Source of the DNA: an uncultured Candidatus Saccharibacteria bacterium
GTDB lineage: Bacteria; Patescibacteriota; Saccharimonadia; Saccharimonadales; Saccharimonadaceae
Reading direction: 5' to 3'
Assembly: GCA_947303945.1 (NCBI GenBank)
Contig: CAMYZS010000001.1
Coordinates: 62,001-126,000, forward strand
DNA length: 64,000 bases
In this document: piece by piece, positions 60,101 through 64,000 of the stretch
Numbering within the stretch: the stretch's first letter is position 1
Layout of the letters: each line of letters opens with the position of its first letter
The notes under the pieces: model-generated
What the model was told of the DNA's origin: nothing
The model's input: the letters and a program-made list of their open reading frames with translations, nothing else
The model's database searches: none
Made by a program: the position numbers and the translations under genes

Positions 60101-60673
60101 TTAATAATTATATATAGCTGGTATATTTAAAAAGTCTTCAATTTTTGTAACCGCATCAATACATGCACATTTCGCGAGTCGTTCTTCTGTCTTTAAAAGA
60201 TTCTTCAGTTCGTCTAAGCTAACTTCTTTAACTTCGATTTTTTCGCCACCATCTAGTTTTTGCGTTTCTTGAGAAATAAAATCATTTGCAATAAAAGTAT
60301 AGACGAGCCAATCGATTTTTGCGAATGGCTGATGAACCTCTATTAATTTCCAAGTTTTAAAAGTCATACCGGTTTCTTCTAGCATTTCGCGTTTTGCTGC
60401 ATCTAACTCATCTTCTTCGGGTACATCATTCCGTCCGCCAGGGAAATCGTAAAACCATTCTTTACGCGGCTGTTTTTGGTGCGTTATTATCACTTTATTA
60501 TCTTTAATCGCAATAACCTTTACGGTGTCTTTCCGGCTAAGCATCTCAAATGTTTCAATAGTGCCATCGTATAACTTTTGCGGCCATTGATAAACCTCGA
60601 AAATCTTACCAGTAAAAACTAGTTCCGCATTATCGGGTATCGTTGTTATATTATCGGGAATATATCTGCGCAT
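60101..60673 (-). CDS. Nudix hydrolase
   Basis: A 190-residue Nudix enzyme hydrolysing nucleoside diphosphate compounds. The Nudix box is GGRNDVPEEDELDAAKREML then EETGM; there are six rather than five residues between Gly and the first Glu, a one-residue insertion. ITHQKQPRKEWFYDFPGG precedes it, like ADP-ribose pyrophosphatases. The start is eight bases after a TATAAT, without a ribosome binding site. Confidence 0.9.
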   Translation of the reverse strand: MRRYIPDNITTIPDNAELVFTGKIFEVYQWPQKLYDGTIETFEMLSRKDTVKVIAIKDNKVIITHQKQPRKEWFYDFPGGRNDVPEEDELDAAKREMLEETGMTFKTWKLIEVHQPFAKIDWLVYTFIANDFISQETQKLDGGEKIEVKEVSLDELKNLLKTEERLAKCACIDAVTKIEDFLNIPAIYNY

Positions 60674-60705
60674 ATTATTACTAATTATAATTCAAAAACA
60701 AAAAC

Positions 60706-60801
60706 AGCTTCTAGAAATGGATGCATTTTTAACCGCTATGTCTCCTTATGGCTCGAAAAAACTTGAGAAAGATATGATTTTTCGTATTAACAAGAAAGGG
60801 T
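60706..60801 (+). pseudogene. Possible gene remnant
   Basis: An open stretch beginning ELIIIQ-like and reading MDAFLTAMSPYGSKKLEKDM then IFRINKKGL and TAA, with gene-like composition but only about 30 codons and no ribosome binding site. It may be the end of a lost gene; not recognised. Confidence 0.3.
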
Positions 60802-60914
60802 TATAAATAACTAGTAAGCCAAGTCAAGCTCGCCCCTTGATATTTAAGCAAAGAACTGCTATCGTATACCACGAGAAACCGTAGTATTGCAGCGAAAAAG
60901 GAGGCGGAGTAGCT

Positions 60915-61397
60915 ATGGCAACTAGTGTTGTGGTTTTGGAAGGGGATAATTATTACATATTGTGGGCAGGAGTTCGATTCTTTGACTTTGAAATAGAATT
61001 CAATCCGGACGGTAGTTATAAAACCAGCGAATCTGTAGCGACTGAAACCAATATGCGTGTGCGAACGAAGTCGCCGCGAACGGTATCACCTCTCCCTATG
61101 CTTTGGTGCGAAATAGAATGCTGTTTTCTGGAAGACATTCGTAACGGGGTTGAAGATTCGATAGCTATATTAATCGTAACCCCACAGGTGGCGGGTTACT
61201 TGTATATGTTAGAAAGAATTACAGCTCACGATTTATGGGGCGCCAAAGAGTGCAAGGATTATATAGATATCCCAGACCGGAGCACTAACATCGCTTATTC
61301 GGGTAAAACGTATACGTTTAATTACGTATTACGCATCCAAAAAGACGCAAGGTATGCATTCGCAACGGCGGACGAAAATGGGAAAATTATAGAATAA
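60915..61397 (+). CDS. Unknown protein of the accessory region
   Basis: A 160-residue soluble protein starting MATSVVVLEGDNYYILWAGV with an AAAGGAGG ribosome binding site. It looks beta-rich (YTFNYVLRIQKDARYAFAT at the end) and has four cysteines. No signal peptide or family is recognised. A possible promoter is TTGATA near 60838 with TATCGT 17 bases on. A perfect terminator follows. Its strong ribosome binding site and own terminator resemble the cassette gene at 43005 and suggest acquisition. Confidence 0.72.
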   Translation: MATSVVVLEGDNYYILWAGVRFFDFEIEFNPDGSYKTSESVATETNMRVRTKSPRTVSPLPMLWCEIECCFLEDIRNGVEDSIAILIVTPQVAGYLYMLERITAHDLWGAKECKDYIDIPDRSTNIAYSGKTYTFNYVLRIQKDARYAFATADENGKIIE

Positions 61398-61425
61398 TCG
61401 ATCACCCCTTAAAAACCAAGAGCAC

Positions 61426-61448
61426 GGCCGCAAAAGGCGGCCATTTTT
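61426..61448 (+). terminator. Terminator of the 60915 gene
   Basis: GGCCGC / GCGGCC with a five-base loop, followed by A and five T. Confidence 0.85.
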
Positions 61449-61539
61449 GTGCCCAATCTCATACCAGTCAATAATAAAGCTCTTATACTCAAATAAAAGG
61501 TAATACAAAAAACTCGTCACAAATAAAAAAAGCTCGCAG

Positions 61540-62206
61540 TCATCTGCGAGCTTCCATTTCCGCTTTTTGGGCACGGAGAAGTTTTACGATTGTTGCTTCG
61601 GTTACTTGGATATCATCCCGAAAAGACAACGCCCTCCCTTCTGGCATAGATAATACGATGATACCCACAATTACAATCTCGTCCATGGGGACGCCTAAAG
61701 TAGCAGCCAGAATTGCCAGATGTTCGACAGTTGGCAATGCATTGCCATTTACCCACTTATAGATTGCCTGCGGTGTCTTAAAACCGAATATTTCCTGCAT
61801 ATCCCGTATGGTTATATGGGCATCGAACATCAGCTGCCTAATCCTTTCTCCAGTTGCGACGATATTGATGTTCGAAATAATCGTTCGCTCGCTACTGGGC
61901 ACTAATAGGTCTCGTGCTACCGCTATTGAGCCATTTTTATACGTGCGTAATGGCCCTTTCGCTCTAATCGGATATGCGGAAGTGTCTGCGACTACAATTT
62001 CACTCATAGAGACGCCTAGGATGGCTGCTAGAACCGCTAAATGTTCCAGTGTTGGCAATCTTGGTACCTCTGCGCCAATAGTAAAATGCAGTGAGAGATG
62101 TGAAGTTAAAGAATATATTTATATCTCGCACATCTATACCGACCTCATCCATCCGGTCTCGGATTTTCTGACCAGTTGCAGTTTTGTTAATAATTGAACC
62201 CCTCAT
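61540..62206 (-). pseudogene. Tandem XRE-type double helix-turn-helix regulator, frameshifted
   Basis: Two homologous XRE helix-turn-helix units. Unit one starts MRGSIINKTATGQKIRDRM at ATG 62206 and reads to FYYWRRGT; the frame then shifts by one base near 62062-62075 and continues PRLPTLEHLAVLAAILGVSM. Unit two is intact: TGERIRQLMFDAHITIRDMQ, GFKTPQAIYKWVNG, LPTVEHLAILAATLGVPMDE. The two units match each other closely across the shift, which fixes the break. It is either inactivated or a sequencing error; a downstream start could still yield the second unit. A TTGGAC-18-TATAAT promoter lies at 62302-62273. Confidence 0.75.
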
Positions 62207-62378
62207 TATTACCCCCCCCATTCTCATAAACAACGGTTAAAGAGCTATAAAAACAGCCCCAGAACTTCCGATATTATAGCATATTTATAATAGTCTGTCC
62301 AATGGGCTAGGGCGGTATGCTAGAATACGACTGTGAGGTTGTTTCTTTCGAGTCACGATTTAGGCAACTAGCGCAGTC

Positions 62379-62394
62379 GAACTTTTTAAAGTTC
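62379..62394. repeat. Perfect 16-base palindrome
   Basis: GAACTTTTTAAAGTTC in the 300-base non-coding stretch between the XRE remnant and the next remnant. It may be an operator; nothing else is seen there apart from the XRE promoter. Confidence 0.5.
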
Positions 62395-62502
62395 TAAATT
62401 GTCCGTTAAATACTAAACTTTACGCCTATTTGTTTTGAACTTAACAGTTAAAGAGAAACGAATCGATTTTAACTTATTTGAACCATTTAATTACATAAAA
62501 AA

Positions 62503-62812
62503 ATGAACTCTCGTCCAATATGGCTCCCCCTGGCTGACACATTACTAACCAATACTCCTAAGTATGGCTCATTCAATATGATACGGATGAGGAAACTCGT
62601 TAATGATGTCAAGTTCAATGCCTCGGCTAATGCCGATGAGGGAGATTGGTTAGACCACTTGCATCTGATAATTTCGGAGTATTAACCCTGGCTGATTTAG
62701 AAACAATAAGGATTTCCGAGTTGAAGGGCGGTTGGCATACTGGTAAAAAACTATCGAAAAACTAACCAGACTTGATAAAGATGGAGAAATAAAGGTGGCC
62801 GCAGAGCCATAA
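62503..62812 (+). pseudogene. Decayed gene with two frameshifts
   Basis: Three abutting frames read as one protein: MNSRPIWLPLADTLL to DWLDHLHLIISE, then (frame shift near 62676) GVLTLADLETIRISELKGGW, then (shift at the A run 62745-62750) KTIEKLTRLDKDGEIKVAAE and a stop. Composition is gene-like in all three parts. The family is not recognised. It marks the accessory tail as decaying foreign DNA. Confidence 0.5.
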
Positions 62813-62854
62813 TAGTCAATAGGCTTCCGTTTAGAACGGGGATCTTTTTCACGG

Positions 62855-62860
62855 TATAAT
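62855..62860 (+). promoter_or_regulatory. -10 box of the last hydrolase gene
   Basis: TATAAT six bases before ATG 62867; leaderless layout. Confidence 0.65.
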
Positions 62861-62866
62861 AATGTT

Positions 62867-63964
62867 ATGGTTAAAAACGAAAAAAATTTGAAATTTCGCA
62901 AGATCTTGAAAACCTCTGGCATCATAGTGGGTATATTGCTAGGATGTATGTTTTTGTTTGTCCTGGGTGTTTTTATTAACCATAAGATACAAATAGGGCG
63001 AGAATGGGAGTTGCTAAAATCTTATGACATTGGTAAAACGGTGATGGTGGATGGGCGAGAGGTTAATTACAAAGTTTTTAATTCTGAAAAAACCGAGCAT
63101 ACTTTAGTTTTGATGCCAGGGCTAAATGTGCAGAACGCCGCACTTTCGTTCACGCCGTTAGCCGAGAAGGTGGACGCACAAGTAATACTGATAAATCGTC
63201 CTGGATATGCTTTATCCGAGGATACTGGTGTAGATGCGACTTCTGACTTTATCGTTGAGTTTTATCGCAAAACGCTGAAAGAAATAGGGGTGGAAACCTC
63301 TGTAATTTTGATGCCTCATTCCATTGCTGGACAGTATGCAATGTATTGGGCGGAAAAATATCCTGAGGAAGTAAGCGGGATGATAGCACTTGATATTGGC
63401 TCTCCAGAAAATGCCATAGAGGAAAAATATAACCATTATGATTGGTTTTCTACTCACCTCTACAATATTGCCGCAAAATTAGGATTACACCGCTTGTTTA
63501 TGCTGGATGAAGCAACGAGAGATGCTAAGGCTGAACAATTAGTGAAAACGGGATATTTTACGGAGGATTTAGCAAGAGCAAGCACAATTCTAGGGATGGA
63601 AAACGCCTTTCCAGATTTCGTAGTAAGTGAGTCGGAACTAGAAAAAACTAACGCTGAAAATACAATAAAGATTAGGGGTGAAAATTATCGTAAATTAGCA
63701 AAATTGTTTATCGCTGCCAACCAGTTCGATAAGGACTATTATGAAAAATATTTCAAGGAGACGGCGCTTAGCAGTTTTGGAGGAGATAAAAAAGCGATGG
63801 AGGAATACCTAGAGTTTTATAAGGAATATAAAAACGACAACCAGAAGGCATTACAAGATGAAAATGCAACCTTTATTAAAGTGCCAGGACCACACGCAAT
63901 ATGGGAGTATCCGACTGGCAAATTAGCAGAGGCGATAAATAGTTTTATAGGGATGGAACTTTGA
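62867..63964 (+). CDS. Membrane-anchored alpha/beta hydrolase
   Basis: A 365-residue protein with one N-terminal membrane helix (about 18-38) and an exterior alpha/beta hydrolase domain. Landmarks are LVLMPGLNVQNAALSF, INRPGYALSE, the nucleophile elbow MPHSIAGQYAMYWAEKYPEE (Ser near 147) and a late His in GPHAIWEYP. In the elbow Pro replaces the usual first Gly of G-x-S-x-G, as in some lipase-like relatives. The substrate is unknown. Confidence 0.82.
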   Translation: MVKNEKNLKFRKILKTSGIIVGILLGCMFLFVLGVFINHKIQIGREWELLKSYDIGKTVMVDGREVNYKVFNSEKTEHTLVLMPGLNVQNAALSFTPLAEKVDAQVILINRPGYALSEDTGVDATSDFIVEFYRKTLKEIGVETSVILMPHSIAGQYAMYWAEKYPEEVSGMIALDIGSPENAIEEKYNHYDWFSTHLYNIAAKLGLHRLFMLDEATRDAKAEQLVKTGYFTEDLARASTILGMENAFPDFVVSESELEKTNAENTIKIRGENYRKLAKLFIAANQFDKDYYEKYFKETALSSFGGDKKAMEEYLEFYKEYKNDNQKALQDENATFIKVPGPHAIWEYPTGKLAEAINSFIGMEL

Positions 63965-64000
63965 AACGTCCTAAGAATCAGCAGTCTCTACGACTTAGCA

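Noticed and set aside
1..64000. CRISPR arrays, insertion sequences, rRNA genes
   Set aside because: No regularly spaced repeats, transposase-like proteins or rRNA-like segments were seen on either strand.

Overview
The window looks like the origin-proximal part of a Saccharibacteria (TM7)-type Patescibacteria genome. The grounds are the origin block dnaA-dnaN-recF facing rpmH-rnpA-yidC-jag, very compact coding, a PrgI/VirB4 type IV secretion locus with many small two-helix pilin-like proteins, and many promoters placed so close to start codons that the mRNAs should be leaderless. The code is standard (UGA terminates dnaA, dus and others). Species and habitat cannot be fixed; Firmicutes-like accessory genes (tandem XRE regulator, lipoprotein) hint at an animal-associated community, which is inference. 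All family calls are from reading the sequences; no database search was run.

Layout. 1-2.2 kb: end of an unknown gene, then groES-groEL behind a CIRCE operator. 2.2-9.9 kb: two conserved unknown genes, tRNA-Ser(GCU), a comF gene interrupted by two in-frame UGA codons, hsp20, and eight genes carrying nine T4SS-pilin-like domains, one fused to Ig-like and SGNH-hydrolase domains. 10-22.6 kb: the main secretion operon (VirB6-like membrane protein, PrgI, a separate TraC/VirB4 N-domain, VirB4 ATPase, a 938-aa membrane protein, a four-domain wall hydrolase and a PEGA-like protein). 22.6-28.7 kb: recF, dnaN, dnaA with DnaA-box clusters on both sides of dnaA, then rpmH-rnpA-yidC-jag. 28.7-29.9 kb: an AT-rich island with one cupin gene framed by GTTTGCAAA repeats.

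29.9-37.8 kb: LCP wall-polymer ligase, a secreted lytic-transglycosylase/ricin-lectin protein, and a paralogue of the 938-aa secretion protein. 37.8-48 kb: an acquired-looking lipoprotein, dus, hydrolase, two glycosyltransferases, smpB, a small cassette bounded by 17-bp direct repeats derived from the smpB 3' end, aspS, murC and unknown genes. 48.6-57.8 kb: a LexA-DNA-binding-domain-only regulator followed by a surface-polysaccharide locus (initiating phosphotransferase, GT2 enzymes, Stealth phosphotransferase, Wzz-like and EpsG/Wzy-like proteins). 57.8-64 kb: a wall-anchored subtilase with an NPKTA sorting signal, Nudix hydrolase, and an accessory tail with decayed genes.

Taken together the window is strongly oriented to the cell surface: a secretion or pilus machine with its own wall-cutting enzymes, surface polysaccharide assembly, LCP ligation, an adhesin-like lectin and a surface protease. 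This fits an epibiont that must build a contact apparatus and pass host and own walls, but that role is inferred.
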